NCBI GenBank assembly: GCA_905178155.1
Contig: CAJINV010000029.1
Span: 106,603 to 170,602 of the forward strand
Reading direction: 5' to 3'
From: Amoebophrya sp. A120
Taxonomy: Eukaryota; Sar; Dinophyceae; Syndiniales; Amoebophryaceae
DNA length: 64,000 nt
The notes below the pieces were generated by a model. It ran no database searches. It had not been told where the DNA came from and was given only the letters and a program-made list of their open reading frames with translations. Made by a program: the position numbers and the translations under genes. Below, one piece after another: positions 20,601 to 31,633 of this stretch (position 1 is the first letter of the stretch; every line of letters begins with the position of its first letter).

Positions 20601-23600
20601 CTTCGTTCCACCTGCTTCGTGTGGTTTCCCCTCGCACCATTATGGCAGCAGTGTTGCAAGCTTTACCGCGCCACCTCTAGGAGCACACATCGTCTACTAT
20701 CAGGGTAGCGGCTTTGGGGCACCGCAACACACAATGAGCGCACCGCCTGGAGGAGTATATGGTGGCGCCGGCTTTGGAGCACCGCAGCACGCAATCAGCG
20801 CACCACCCGGGCATGCTGGTGCCGGCTTTGGGGCACCGCAACACGCAACGAGCGCACCACCTGGACACGGTGGCACCGCTGTGCCAGACGCGCAGCAGAC
20901 GTTAGCGCAAATTGGTCACCCCGGTCCAGTATGCATTGCAAATATGTCGGGATCTCGGAAAGCGGAACGTGTGGCGCTTCTCTTCCAACCTTCTTCCATT
21001 GCGACACACATGGTTAGCAAATGAAGTGGGCTCATTCAATCACTGCTGTCATGCCTGCTGTTCGTGTAGTGTGAATGTCGTCCGCAAGGTGTGACGATGG
21101 AGAAACAATGGATAAAGCCCGCTCCGCGTGACTGTATTTGCCTGGAAGTGATTCTGCAGCCTGCCATAGTTCAGCTGCAGCGTCACAGGTTGAAGCTCTT
21201 CCGAGACCCCGACATATTTGCATCTGATACCCAGCCAACTACGGTCTTCACCCCGCGCCACAGGCAGGCTTCGGACAAACACCTATGACGTTCTCAGTCG
21301 TTACGCTGGTAGCTGTTTTATGATTCCCCATGCATGAGTAGTGCTTACTGCTACCCTCCCCACTAAGACGCTGTGATGAGTGGCAATTTTTTCTGCTTTG
21401 GTTGTTGCATTGGTAGCTGGTGCGTGATTTGTCATGCAGAACTACTGCCACCCTCACCCTCCACACGATGGAGGTACTTTCTTTGACAGAGGGAGTCCAT
21501 GACTCCAGATCTGTAATGCAAGACGCGGGAGCTTAAGCTTGCTTCCCTCTTCTACTTTTGCTATTAGTCTTTGCATCGCAGATTCATGCAACAGCAGTCA
21601 CTGTAACGTGTGAGAACCCCATAGCCCTGCAAACGTCGTTCGGGCAGCCCGCTCACAGTCCGCCGGTCTGTGGACAAACGCCGCAGGGTTCTTTTTTCCA
21701 CCCGGGCCAGCACATTGCCTCGTCGATGCCGCAGGAGCACTTCGCGTCCCTATCCAAGGAAAAAGGACCATGGCTACCAGCATTGTCTTTATCTTCTATG
21801 CAAAAACGTCGGCCATGTTTACAAATCCAGCACCGAGGCAGTCGAGGTCATTCCGCGACCTCAATTCGAGGGTCTGCAATACGAAAAACAAATGGTGGCA
21901 AGCTTCAGCGCGGCTACTGATTTTTACGTGTTTCGCGTGTAGATTTTTTTGCGTTTTTGCATGCTGACACGCAGCACGCGTGACAAATCCGATTGATTTC
22001 GGCCACTACGCATTTCCTGTTCCACTCCCACAGCTCGGCTATACATGAGAAACGTGCTAGCTACATCTGTACAGTAGTACTGGTAGATAGTACGCCAGTC
22101 CAGACTTGCACCAGTACGCAAGAGCAGGCTTTTCAGGGTGGTGGTCTTTCTTTTCCGTTTGATGGTCTCCTCCATACAGCTTCAGCAGCCCCGATGCCTC
22201 CCAAGGACCGCCTGAAGCGCAGCGGAAACTCGTATCGAGTGTGCTGGGTCCTGGCCGGCAACCGCAGCTCGATGGACTTGGAAGTGGCAGCGAACAGGAC
22301 CACGCACAGCCACCGGCCCCCGCGGACTTGGCGACAGGACGACTTTCGTTTCGCGAGCCGCCGCAGCAGCCCGCAGCTGGAAATGACACCCACATCACTG
22401 TATCAAACTGAAAAGTGCCCCGAAGCCAGAACGCAAATAAATTGCGTGCGCGGTTTGGCTGGCCTTGGTGGTATGCGCCGTCTCTGACCTACTATGAATG
22501 TGGCATACAGGGAGCGGACTTGTATGTGTGACAAACCGGCCCTGGAGCCGCGCTGCCTAGCAATATTCTGATGCAGCAAGTGCGTTTTTTCATGCTACAG
22601 AGCAGGCACTTGGAATAGAAAAAAGCACCTCGAGGGCAGAGTAGGGGCCGAGGGCTACGGGGCTGGTGAGGTCATAAAACTTACGCATTGCAAAAATGTC
22701 TGGGTCTGGAAGAAGCCAAACTTGTCATGCAAATTCTGGACTACGCAAGAATTCGTGTTGCCTGAAAGCCGAAAGCTGTCCACTTTTTGCTATGCAAGTA
22801 GCAAGTTTCTCATGCAGAATAGGCATCAGGAGACCTGAACGAAACTTGTAATGCTTTTGCGCGCATCCGCATTCCAGAGCATCTGCGTGATCCAAAAGAT
22901 GCATGACAAACTTGCAAAACTCCAGACCCAGACATATTTGCATTTGATAAACTATCCGCAAGGCAAAAGGCCCCGCGTAGATGCAAACAAACCTCTTACT
23001 TTGGCTTTCTGGGGACCGGGCACTTTTCAGCTTGATACAGCCAACCTCCGTCTCGCGGAGCCTCGTCGCTGATACCCCAAGCAGGACACACCGAGCAGCA
23101 GGTGGCTGCCATCGGTGCCGTCCCAAATACCAGCCGGAATTTGCCGACCCCGATTGGACCTGCCCAGCCACCGCAAGACAGTTCACTGGGAGCAGCAGCG
23201 AGCTCCAGTCCACAGCCGCGCCTCCACTCTACCGGGAACAGACCGGAGGATACAAAAGACGAGAACATGCTGCCAGTCGTGGACACGGAGATACAGCAGG
23301 AACCACCGCCACGCCCAGAGGATGTGCCGATTGCGGGGGGACAGCAGCAGGCCTCTGCCAATGCACGACTAGGACAAGAAGGCGCGGCCAAAGTTGTTGA
23401 ACCAGCTGCGCTATCGGATGCAAATTTGTCTGGCTCTGGAAGAATGAGTGTAGATTTTTGCCATCCTGCGTTTGCATGACGCAGAAGGTCGTCGGCCATG
23501 AAAGCCCCAGCGCCACAGATTTAGGCTTTGAGAGGGTTCAGCAATACCTAATCCGCATGACAAATCCCCCGCCATTGTGTGACAAGAAGTGAGCATCTTT

Positions 23601-26600
23601 TAGTGCCTATGCATGAGATATTTGATGCGTGTTGTGAAATTAATGCGCGTCACAAGGTCGCACTCTTCCACACCGAGACAAATTTGCATTTGATAAACCC
23701 ATGTCTTGTACCGCAGCAGCGAGCAGCTCAGGGTCATGAATGCGTCAGGCAGCTGGACGGCGGGGGAAAGCTACAACCCAGAAGTTACGCCCGGCATGGA
23801 AGCTAGCGCACGTGGCATCACGCAGGCCGCCATTCCGGACCGGGTACCAAAAGCAAACCAGGCGGCGCCTGCTCAGCGTAAAAAACCGGAAAAAGCAGAT
23901 AGTGCTGGACACGTTCTCGACTATGCATTGCAAATGTGACTGGATCTGGAAAGTTGGAAGCTTGAACTTGTGATGTGTGCATAGGTATATTGGGGGCCCC
24001 CACAAAAAAATGAAAAATCAAAATCTGTCTTGCATCACAGCAAAAAAAAACCCGCCCTTGGACATCCTTGGGGAGGATTTCTAATGCAGGGCGTGCGTCG
24101 CACAGTCCTTAAAGAGCCTGTGACGCTGAACCCTGCCTCCCAGACTTCGCAGGGCGTGGAAAACCTGCATGGCAAATTTGTGTTTCTGTAGTCTTCCAGA
24201 CCCGGACACATTTGCACTCGAGATCGCTGAGAGTTTGGCAATTATCGTAGACGAGGGCAGCGTGGTCGTGGATATATTGCCTTCGCGTTGTGGGGCCACG
24301 CAGCGAACGTTGGCGCGGTCGCGTCGTGTCGGGCGCGTGGATGTTTATCAAGTGCAAATATGTCTGGGTCTGGAAGCTTGTGATGCTAAAGACGTGCTCT
24401 GGAAGCTTGTGATGCTAGAGAGTGCAAATGTGTCTAGGTCTTGTCATGCTTAATACGCATGACAAGCTGCGTCTTTGCATGACGAGAAAGAAGTGCTGCC
24501 TTCTTTGGTGGCTATGCAGTGCCGGTTTTTCAGGAGTGCAAGAGAGACACGCAACACCAATTCCGCTTTTCCAGAACCAGACAAGACATGTCTGCGCTTG
24601 ATAATATTTACCCGGTGCCAATTTCTACCGTCGATCCCTCTACGGGTACGATTTCGGCCGGACTTGACCCTGTTCGCGATAAGCATCTCATTGAGCTCCT
24701 GGAGCCGGACCGTTCTATGGATTGGGCAGCTGATGACGCAGCTGTGTATGCCGGGCACATCGCCAAAAATACAATCGAAGGAGAACGCGAGGAGGGCGGT
24801 GACACAGCGGTAGACGATTTGGAAACACTCTTTGGCGATGGCGAAGGCGACGCGGTTATCCTCTGCAAAAAAATTCCCCCCGATCCATAGCATTATTTAT
24901 TCGCAGGGCCCAAGAAGAATGTAGCAGCGAATGGCTGTGCCTGCCGTGCTAAAGCGCGGCCTTTTTTGCCGTGCACAGGAGGCGCCCGCGTAGTGTTTGC
25001 CCCGGCTTTGGGACTGAGGCCCGGGGGGCGGCCTTTGGGCTCGATGAGCTTACCAGGCAATGCGCCGCCAGGGTGCTCCGGGGCGAAAAACGCTGCCCCC
25101 CCTTGGCGGCATTTTTTTCTACCCGGTTGTTCGGACAAGGAGCCTGCTTCCAAAAGAGGCGCGGAGAAATAATCAGCCGCCCGGCTCCGCACAAGACGCC
25201 AGCGCCTCCGTTGTGGGCGCTCTTCATTTTTTTCGCAGATTCTTTCCGGCAGGTTTCTGCCGCCGGGATTTCTTTGCTTGCAGCAAAATTGGCCTCCCCG
25301 CAGTGGGTTGCAGAAATCCCGGCCCGCCAAATGGGCGGGCTCAGCAAAGGCCCACCGCTCTAGAGATTCTGGGAGGCGAAATCGGCCTGCCGAAAAAGCA
25401 CAGCGCTCTGGAGGCAGAGCAGAGCCGAAAACGGGCCCGGGCGGGCCGGGCAGCAGTGTGCCCAGCAAGCGGGCCCCCGAAGGGCCCGCGCCCCGGCTCG
25501 GAAAGATGAAAATAAAATAAAAGAAGCGCCGGAAGCGCCCAAATGGTTGCCCATTTCTTTTGGCGCGTGCATTCGGATGCAGCGAGGCCTTTGGGTCTCT
25601 GGATATCATATGTGTAAGTATTGGAGAGCCTTATGGCGGGTGGGAACGGGCTCAGACGATTGGAGCGGGGCCATACATTTTTGCACTGGATGCCGCACTA
25701 TCAAATACGAATATGTCTGGGTCTGGAAGGATGCAGTTTTTGGATTCTAAAAAAATTTGTATTGCATGACTTGCAAGATGAGTCTAGTGCTTGTGCTACG
25801 TGGGGAGAACATGGCTCATGCGGAATAGGTAGCTGAAAGCTCTCCAAAAATCTGTGGCGCATGGGCCATCAGCTGACAGCTCTCCACAAATCTGATGATG
25901 ACCAGTGACGACTGTAAAGCATGACCTTATGCATGACAAAGTTGGCAATCTTCCAGACCCAGACATAGTTGCACTTGATACGCACCAGGCAACGAAAGAC
26001 GCAGCGGAGCGCCGCGCAGCTGCCTATCAAGGAGGTAAAGGCGATGACTTTGATGAAAACAGTGGGGCGGCGGATGTCGGCGGAGCTACAAAACCACTTG
26101 CCGGCGCCACAGACGTGGAGCTGGTCAACGTCTTCGGCGAAGCACCAACAAAGCTGTCATCTTTTCAAGGGCCGGCGCCACCTATCGTCAAGCGATCTAT
26201 CATCCGCCACCTTACCGAGAAGTACGCCGACTTCGGAAAGGGCGAACAGAGTACTCCGACCGGCTGGCACGAGTTCCTGCTTGTTGACGCCGCTGGCACC
26301 CCGCAGAGATACGCCCGGTTCTATTGGTTCAACCCTACGCGCCGCGCGGATGGAAAGAGGGTGCGACTGGCTTGCCCTCTCGTTCACGAGGACGGCTCGG
26401 CTTGCGACGGCGAGCTTCAGCCCTGTCCAAAGGCCGTCCCGTGCCGCTCTCGACCATATGTCGACGTCGGAGAAGACGGCTACGTGACTGGTCCGCAGCT
26501 ACAATGCACCCGCGCCTCTCGGAAGTCTGTGAACGCGTGTCCCGGAGGTATCCAATACAAATGTGGCTGGGTCTGGAAAAGTCGGGGTCTGTCATGCACA

Positions 26601-27330
26601 TTTTGCATGACCAGCGAAGTCTGTGATGCAGGTCCTAGCGTGACAGATTTTTTAGAGCCTCTTGATGCTTATCACGCATAAGAAGTGCCTCCTTCGCGTG
26701 CCAAGAATTGGACTCCTTTCGTTGCTCATGCAGCACAGATATTTCTAGAATCCGCAAACAGCACTGCCAGTATTATCTTCCAGACCCAAGCGCGTTTGCA
26801 TTTGATAGTAGGCGGCACGAAACGATTTATGTCTACCGCGGCCAATTTTTTAACTGGGAACAGGCTCGGGGAAGGCCTCGCGTTCGACACGTTTATCCTG
26901 TGGAAAAACGTCCCCGCCCCATGGTTGCCCCATATTTTGGTCTTTCCCAGTACATGGGCACCCCATCGCTGTCATGCAAATGCGCAATGGCAGGGCCATG
27001 CGTAGCGCGCATCTCCATGAGAGGCGTTTCTAGTCGTGTTCTGGCATTTGTAATGCTGTAAACAGGATGAAAAAGTGGCTCTCTCATGCGGCTTACCTTG
27101 CTAACCGCCAGCACTTGTCATGCACAACTACCGAAACCTGGCGACTTGTCTGGCAGATTTCCCATCTTTACTATGGGGCGGGGACGTTTTTACTCAGCAT
27201 AGCGCTCGGAAGTAGTTCTTTGTGTGTTTATAATGGAAACAACTCTTGCACTCGTATAGTTTTGCAAAAAATTACTCCATTACTTAGCTCGCTGCAATGG
27301 AACGCGAGGCATTGCAAGTTAGCTAGTTAG
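17678..27330 (+). CDS. Gene 3: large Cys-containing hypothetical protein
   Basis: Function not recognised. ATG 17678, stop TAG 27328; about 1,260 codons. Exons: 17678-17849, 18147-18189, 18538-18770, 19090-19127, 19427-19711, 20142-20481, 20553-20929, 21235-21293, 21629-21909, 22187-22400, 23043-23411, 23701-23931, 24229-24345, 24609-24856, 25698 (1 nt), 25986-26548, 26813-26893, 27207-27330. N-terminal part basic; a region of about 150 residues rich in F/Y (TFYYNLASERGRKGMRTHYF) follows; then a Ser run, then three 19-residue GFGAPQHxxSAPPG repeats (20710-20880). A C-terminal Cys cluster (CPLVHEDGSACDGELQPCPK and later CTRAS, NACPG) looks metal-binding. Two frame problems: the 18189/18538 junction, and a 1-nt shift in an A/G run near 21763 (KEK then GYQHCLYLLCKNVG). 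All other junctions agree with the rule. Confidence 0.78.
17850..18141. mobile_element. Introner C variant with an A right end inside
   Basis: TATGAAGATGAAAGATCCCC and GGGGGGCTTTTCATCACCATA; TSD GTCAG/GTCAA. An isolated A right end (CCAGACCCAGACGACATATT) lies inside at 18062. Splices YLRKS-GAGIEAS in frame. Confidence 0.85.
18190..18532. mobile_element. Introner A
   Basis: TATTCATTTCAAATATGTCT and ACGTATTTGCAGTGCATA; TSD GCGGC/GCAGC. Frame across this junction does not close under the 5-nt rule. Confidence 0.88.
18771..19084. mobile_element. Introner C
   Basis: TATCCTCAGCAAAAACGTCT and GGGGACATTTTTCCACAGAG then TA; TSD TTCCG/TTCCT. Splices ATNFR-LCRGPGISS in frame. Confidence 0.9.
19128..19421. 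mobile_element. Introner A
   Basis: TATCAAGTGCAAACATTTCT and GGAATTGTTTGCACTGCATA; TSD GAGCG/GACCG. Splices SSCRS-VLNVPRWCDD in frame. Confidence 0.88.
19712..20136. mobile_element. Introner D, 425 bp
   Basis: CATGAAGGTGCACAACTCCC and GGGGAATTGTGCACTCTCATA; TSD GGACG/GGGCG. Splices VTRADA-ALKYKETGAPV in frame. Confidence 0.9.
20482..20547. mobile_element. 66-bp mini-introner, simple hairpin
   Basis: Arms ATGCTTTTGATT and AATCAAAAGCAT with outer TATC/GATA, loop about 10 nt. No known family TIR. Removing 66+5 nt splices ESAHY-QQPQLHVVHQ in frame. Confidence 0.85.
20930..21229. mobile_element. Introner A
   Basis: TATGCATTGCAAATATGTCG and ACATATTTGCATCTGATA; TSD TCCAG/CCCAG. Splices GHPGPA-NYGLHPAPQ in frame. 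Confidence 0.9.
21294..21623. mobile_element. Introner E
   Basis: TATGACGTTCTCAGTCGTTA and CACTGTAACGTGTGAGAACC then CCATA; flanks ACACC/GCCCT. Splices GFGQTP-QTSFGQPAHS in frame. Confidence 0.87.
21910..22186. mobile_element. Intron between 9-bp direct repeats, no clear TIR
   Basis: AGCTTCAGC occurs at 21901-21909 and 22178-22186 in the same frame; removing one copy with the sequence between joins QMVASFS to SPDASQGPPE. Internal text resembles introner interiors (GACAAATCC). Confidence 0.6.
22401..23037. mobile_element. Introner C variant hosting nested A
   Basis: TATCAAACTGAAAAGTGCCC and GGGCACTTTTCAGCTTGATA; flanks CACTG/CAGCC. Splices NDTHIT-EPPSRGASS in frame. Confidence 0.88.
22682..22948. 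mobile_element. Introner A nested in C, TSD AAACT
   Basis: TACGCATTGCAAAAATGTCT and ACATATTTGCATTTGAT; AAACT at 22677-22681 and 22949-22953, inside the C element. Confidence 0.9.
23412..23695. mobile_element. Introner A
   Basis: TATCGGATGCAAATTTGTCT and GACAAATTTGCATTTGATA. Splices VVEPAA-HVLYRSSEQ in frame; flanks TGCGC/AACCC diverged. Confidence 0.87.
23932..24223. mobile_element. Introner A
   Basis: TATGCATTGCAAATGTGACT and GGACACATTTGCACTCGAGA; flanks TCGAC/TCGCT. Splices GHVLD-ESLAIIVDEG in frame. Confidence 0.88.
24346..24603. mobile_element. Introner A
   Basis: TATCAAGTGCAAATATGTCT and GACATGTCTGCGCTTGATA; TSD ATGTT/ATATT. Splices GRVDV-YPVPISTVDP in frame. Confidence 0.9.
24857..25692. 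mobile_element. Introner C, 836 bp, GC-rich cargo
   Basis: TATCCTCTGCAAAAAAATTC and GCCATACATTTTTGCACTGG then ATG (end ATA changed to ATG). The interior is GC-rich with no convincing gene. Followed after 6 bp by the next A introner. Confidence 0.75.
25699..25980. mobile_element. Introner A, perfect TSD CGCAC
   Basis: CGCAC at 25694-25698 and 25981-25985. With the preceding C element removed, GDAV joins QATKDAAERR in frame. Confidence 0.92.
26549..26807. mobile_element. Introner A
   Basis: TATCCAATACAAATGTGGCT and GCGTTTGCATTTGATA; TSD GGAGG/GTAGG. Splices NACPGG-GTKRFMSTA in frame. Confidence 0.9.
26894..27201. mobile_element. Introner C
   Basis: TATCCTGTGGAAAAACGTCC and GGGGACGTTTTTACTCAGCATA; flanks ACGTT/GCGCT. 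Splices LAFDTF-GSSSLCVYN in frame. Confidence 0.87.
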
Positions 27331-27479
27331 TCACTTCGTCTCCTATACCTAGGTAGCCGTAAGTAAGCATCCTACCTTCCTGATCAACTACCTAAATAGT
27401 CATAATGAGCTAGGGCGAGAAATAACAGTAAGGGCAGCCGGAAGTACGTAGGTTGAGACATAGCCAGTCATGCGCAGCT

Positions 27480-28370
27480 TCTAGGCGAGCCCGACCTTTC
27501 CGCATTTGTGATGCGGAGAACCGGAGGCGCGGCCTTTCTCCACCCGAGGCCCCGCGGGGAGATGAGCTGGAACTTTGGCAATGCCAAAGCTCCAGTTCCC
27601 GCTCGACAAAAGTGGGAAATGATGCGACAGGATGTCTCTTTCAGAAATGTTGAAAGACGAGACATCCCTTCGCGTCTTTTATCACTTTTGCCGAGCGGGG
27701 ACTGGAGCTTTGGCATTGCCAAGGTTCCAGTTCCCGCTCGACAAAGATGTGAGAGAGTGTTTCTTTCATCAAAAAGATGTCGCATCTTTTTCCACTTTTG
27801 TCGAGCGGGAGCGAGCTGGAACCTTGGCGCTTTCGCTACCCCCCGGGTGGCGAAAATCCCCACTGGCAAATGAAAACGCTCTCGGTTTTCAGGTGGTTCT
27901 TTCGCCACCCGAGGGGTGGCGAGAACCCCCATTGGTAATTCAAAACGTTTTCACTTAGCAATGGGGATCTTCGCCACCCGAGGGGTGGCGCAAGTGCTTT
28001 CGCCACCCCCCGGGTGGCGAAAATCCCCCTTGGAAATTCAAAACGTTTTGAGTTTCCGAGTGGTTCCTTCGCCACCCGAGGGGTGGCGAAAGTGCTTGCG
28101 CCACCCCCCGGGTGGCGAAGATCCCCATTGGTAATTCAAAACTTTCGCAGTTACCAATGGGGATTTTCGCCACCCGAGGGGTGGCGAAAGTGCCAAAGTT
28201 CCAGCTCCCGCTCGACAAAAGTGGGAAATGATGTGAAGGGATGTCTCTTTCAAAAATGTTGAAAGACGGAACACCCTCTCACATCTTTGGCAAGTCGAAG
28301 TTTGCGAATTTGTGATGCGGCTTTTCTCCTGCGGGGAGAAAAGCCGCATCTAAATCCGGCCGGTTTTCCA
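27480..28370. repeat. Array of hairpins (copy 2)
   Basis: Repeated inverted pairs: TCGCCACCCGAGGGGTGGCG many times, CCAGTTCCCGCTCGACAAA with its complement, and GAGACATCCC/GGGATGTCTC. Same design as 13771-14200, directly 3' of gene 3. Confidence 0.9.
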
Positions 28371-28419
28371 ATTTTGAAATGCAGTTTTTCTCCACCCGAC
28401 CGCTCGAGCGGAGAAAAAC

Positions 28420-28616
28420 CGCGCGCAAAGCAAGTAGCTTTGCGCGAAAAAACGGGCACGAGCCCTATGAAAAGCGCAGCGTCCACCCCGTCCGGAGCGG
28501 GAAAAGTTGTAAGCGGGTGGAGCCCCATTTGCTGCCTCATTCTCGTAGGTCGCTAGTTTCATTCTCGTGACAGTATGTGCTTTCTTGGGGTCAAGTTGTA
28601 TTTTGTCCGTTCATAT
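28420..28616. repeat. Conserved 190-bp block with G-type right end (copy 2)
   Basis: Near-identical to 14240-14471, ending GTATTTTGTCCGTTCAT. No left G end found. Confidence 0.85.
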
Positions 28617-29139
28617 TCTAGGGCGGTTCTATGCAGCAGCCTTTTGAAAATAGTTATGGGCTTCAGCGCCTCTATAATACCCGCAAGCTAACTCTTGGAA
28701 AATAGTTACGAGCTTCAGAGTTGTCCCTTTTCCCGTTATAGTGCGGGCCCGAGTTTGTCGACACTCATCCGGCACACTGGTGGCAGAGGAAAAGGGACCT
28801 GGTTCGGTCTCGCCACCAGTGTGCTGGCAGCGGCGAGGGAGCGTTGCCTTGTTGGTTTCTTGCGGGCGCGGTCTGCGTTCCCCCCCCAACAGGACACCGC
28901 CCCCAGCTTTCGCGCGGAGGATTACCCGCTTCCCTTCCGCTCCGATCCCTTTCTTGCGTCCGCTGTCTTCCGAAGAATTTACGCGGAGATGTCTGAAAAA
29001 GCAAAGCCGCTGCTGGACGCCGAGACGAAGAGACAGACCGCGCCAGGCGAAGCGGTTTCGTGGGACTGCTATGAGGTCCTCAGATGTTTCAACTTTAAAA
29101 AAACCAAAAGAAAGAACTTAGCTAGTTGGACTGGTGTGA
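28617..29139. other. No gene recognised
   Basis: Mixed sequence; a frame near 28700-29100 is open on both strands but shows no protein-like features beyond chance. Confidence 0.4.
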
Positions 29140-29460
29140 GTGGACAGATTCCTGCCCTTCAGAAAAATTGCCCAGAGTGGAGATCTGTCTTGCAACTCCA
29201 TGCCCTTCAGAAAAATTCCCCAAAGTGGCAGTCTGTCTTGCAGCTTCCTGCCGTTCAGAAAAATTGCCCAGGGTGGCAATCTGTCTTGCAGCTTCCTGCC
29301 CTTCAGAAATCTTGCCCAGAGTGGCAATCTGTCTTGCAGCTTCCTGCCCTTCAGAAAAATTCCCCAGGGTGGATATCTGTCCTGCAGCTTCCTGCCCTTC
29401 AGAAAAATTCCCCAGGGTGGGGATCTGTCCTGCAGCTTCCTGCCGTTCAGGAAAGTTCGT
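29140..29460 (+). repeat. 48-bp satellite, + orientation
   Basis: About 6.5 copies of the unit seen at 1-1290. Confidence 0.95.
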
Positions 29461-29754
29461 AGCTTTGCGCGCGCGCCACCAGGAGAAAAGCGCGCCACCA
29501 GGAGAAAAGCCGTGTCGTTGTTCGTGTTTCGCTTGAGGACGTGTTGATGTGGTAAAGCCACAGGGAAAGGCAGTGGCTGAGAGTTTTCAACTTAAACACG
29601 TGGATCCTGTGAGAGCATGCGGATTTGTGTGAAGGCGCATGCTGTTGCGCCAGTTGAGGCGTGTGCGTCAATGCGGCTTTTTTCAAAAAGTTGCATTGTT
29701 GTACTGTTCTTGCGCTAGCCTTTTGGCGTCTAGTTTCGGAAAGAAAAAAAGAAA

Positions 29755-29900
29755 GATGAAGAATGATCCTCCTCATCGCGGGGACTTGGAGACCCATTGG
29801 CGGCCTTCTTTTGTACGATCTGTCGCCCTGTTTCGCGCCGGCGGCTGATCGATCCGCGTTTTCCTTCATCTTTGCGGCCCGCGTTAGAACGAGAAGAAAA
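29755..29900 (+). repeat. 145-bp direct repeat, copy 1
   Basis: GACTTGGAGACCCATTGGCG through TTCATCTTTGCGGCCCGCG is matched at 30705-30850. It separates satellite blocks. Confidence 0.85.
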
Positions 29901-30190
29901 ATTGCCCCGAGTGGATACCTGTGCTCCAGCTCCCTGCCCTTCAGAAAAATTGCCCAGAGTGGAGATCTGCCCTGCAGCTTCCTGCCCTTCAGAAAAATAG
30001 CCCAGGGCGGCAGGCTGTCTCGCAGCTTCCTGCCCGTCAGACAGAGTGAAAAGCTGCCCAGGGTGGCAAGCTGTCTCGCAGCTTCCTGCCCTTCAGAAAA
30101 ATTGCCCAGAGTGGAAATCTGTCTTGCAGCTTCCTGCCCTTCCGAAAAGTTTCCCAAATCTTCAGAAACTCCCTGCCCTTCAGAACCTGT
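29890..30190 (+). repeat. 48-bp satellite, + orientation
   Basis: About six copies, ending at the orientation switch. Confidence 0.93.
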
Positions 30191-30199
30191 GTAGTATGT

Positions 30200-31540
30200 G
30201 TGGCAAATTTTTCGGAAGGGCAGCAAGCTGCAGGACAGATGTACGAATTTAGTCTGAAGGGCAGCAAGCTGCAAGACAGACTTCCACTGTGGTAAATTTT
30301 TCGGAATGGCAACAGGCTGCAAGACAGATGCACACTTTGGGGAATTTTTCTGAAGGGCAACAAGCTGCAAGACAGACAGGCACGCTGGTGGATTTTTCTG
30401 AAGGGCAGCAAGCTGCGCGACAGACTGGCACTGTGGTGGATTTTTCTGAAGGGCAGCAAGCTGCAAGACAGACTGACACTGTGGGAAATTTTTCCGAAGG
30501 GCAGCAAGCTGCGGGGCAGCCTTGCACTTTGGTGAATTTTTCCGAAGGGCAGCAAGCTGCGCGACAGAAGTCCACTCTGGGGAATTTTTCCGAGGGGCAG
30601 CAAGCTGCGAAGCAGATGCGAACTTTGGCGAATTCTTCTGAAGGGCAGCAGGATGCAAGACAGATTTGCACTCTGGGGGATTTTTCCGAAAGGCAGCAAA
30701 AAAGAAAATAAAGAACGATCGCCCTCCTCGGGAGGACTTGGAGACCGATTGGCGGCCTTCTTTTGTTCGTGCTGTCGCCCTGTTTCGCGCCTGCGGTTGA
30801 TCGGTCCGCATTTTCCTTCATCTTTGCGGCCCACGTTAGAACGAAGAGAAAACTTACACCGTGGAGGATTTTTCCGAAGGGCAGCAAGCTGCAAGACACA
30901 GGCGCACTCTGGTGAATTTTTCTGAAGGGCAACAAGCTGCAAGACAGATCCACACTCTGGAAAATTTTTCTGAAGGGCAGCAAGTTGCAAGACGCAGGCG
31001 CATTTGGGTGAATTTTTCTGGAGGGCAGCAAGCTGTGAGACAAATTTGCACTTTGGGGAATTTTTCTCAAGGGCAGCAAGCTGCGAGACAGATGCGCACT
31101 GTGCTGAATTTTTCCGGAGGGGGGGCAGCAAGCTGCCAGGAAGATTCACCCTGTGGGGAATTTTTCTGAAGGGCAGCAAGCTGCAGGACAGCCCTCCACT
31201 TGGGTAATTTTTTCTGAAGGGCAGCAAGCTAGCTGCAAGACAGGTCCCCACACTGGGCAAGTTTTCTGAAGGGCAGGAATCTGCAAGACAGAGTTCCACT
31301 CTGGACAATTTTTCTGAACGGCAGGAAGCTGCGCGACAGATATCCACTCTGGGCGATTTTTCTAAAGGGCAGGAAGCTACGCGACAGGTTTTCACTCTGG
31401 GCAATTTTTCTGATCGGCAGGAAGCTGCAAGACAGATATGCGCTATGGTAAGTGTTTCCGAGGGCAGCAAGCTGCAGGACAGATTTGCACTCTGGTGGGT
31501 GCTTCTGAAAGAAGGGCAGCAAGCTGCGAGACAGACTACC
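30200..31540 (-). repeat. 48-bp satellite, inverted
   Basis: Same unit on the other strand (AATTTTTCTGAAGGGCAG and CAAGCTGCAAGACAG), about 25 copies, interrupted by the second 145-bp repeat. Confidence 0.95.
30705..30850 (+). repeat. 145-bp direct repeat, copy 2
   Basis: Matches 29755-29900 in the same orientation although the satellite around it is inverted. Confidence 0.85.
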
Positions 31541-31633
31541 AAGGTGGAGGCCTTGCAGCCCTGCCTAGGTATAAAGCCAGCCGCCCAGTGTCGCGGGCGT
31601 GTTCAAGGCCCGAAGCAGTTTAGCACTTACGTC

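Noticed and set aside
29447-31542. Open frames of 454 and 501 residues on the minus strand
   Set aside because: Same satellite effect; no start context, no non-repeat domain.
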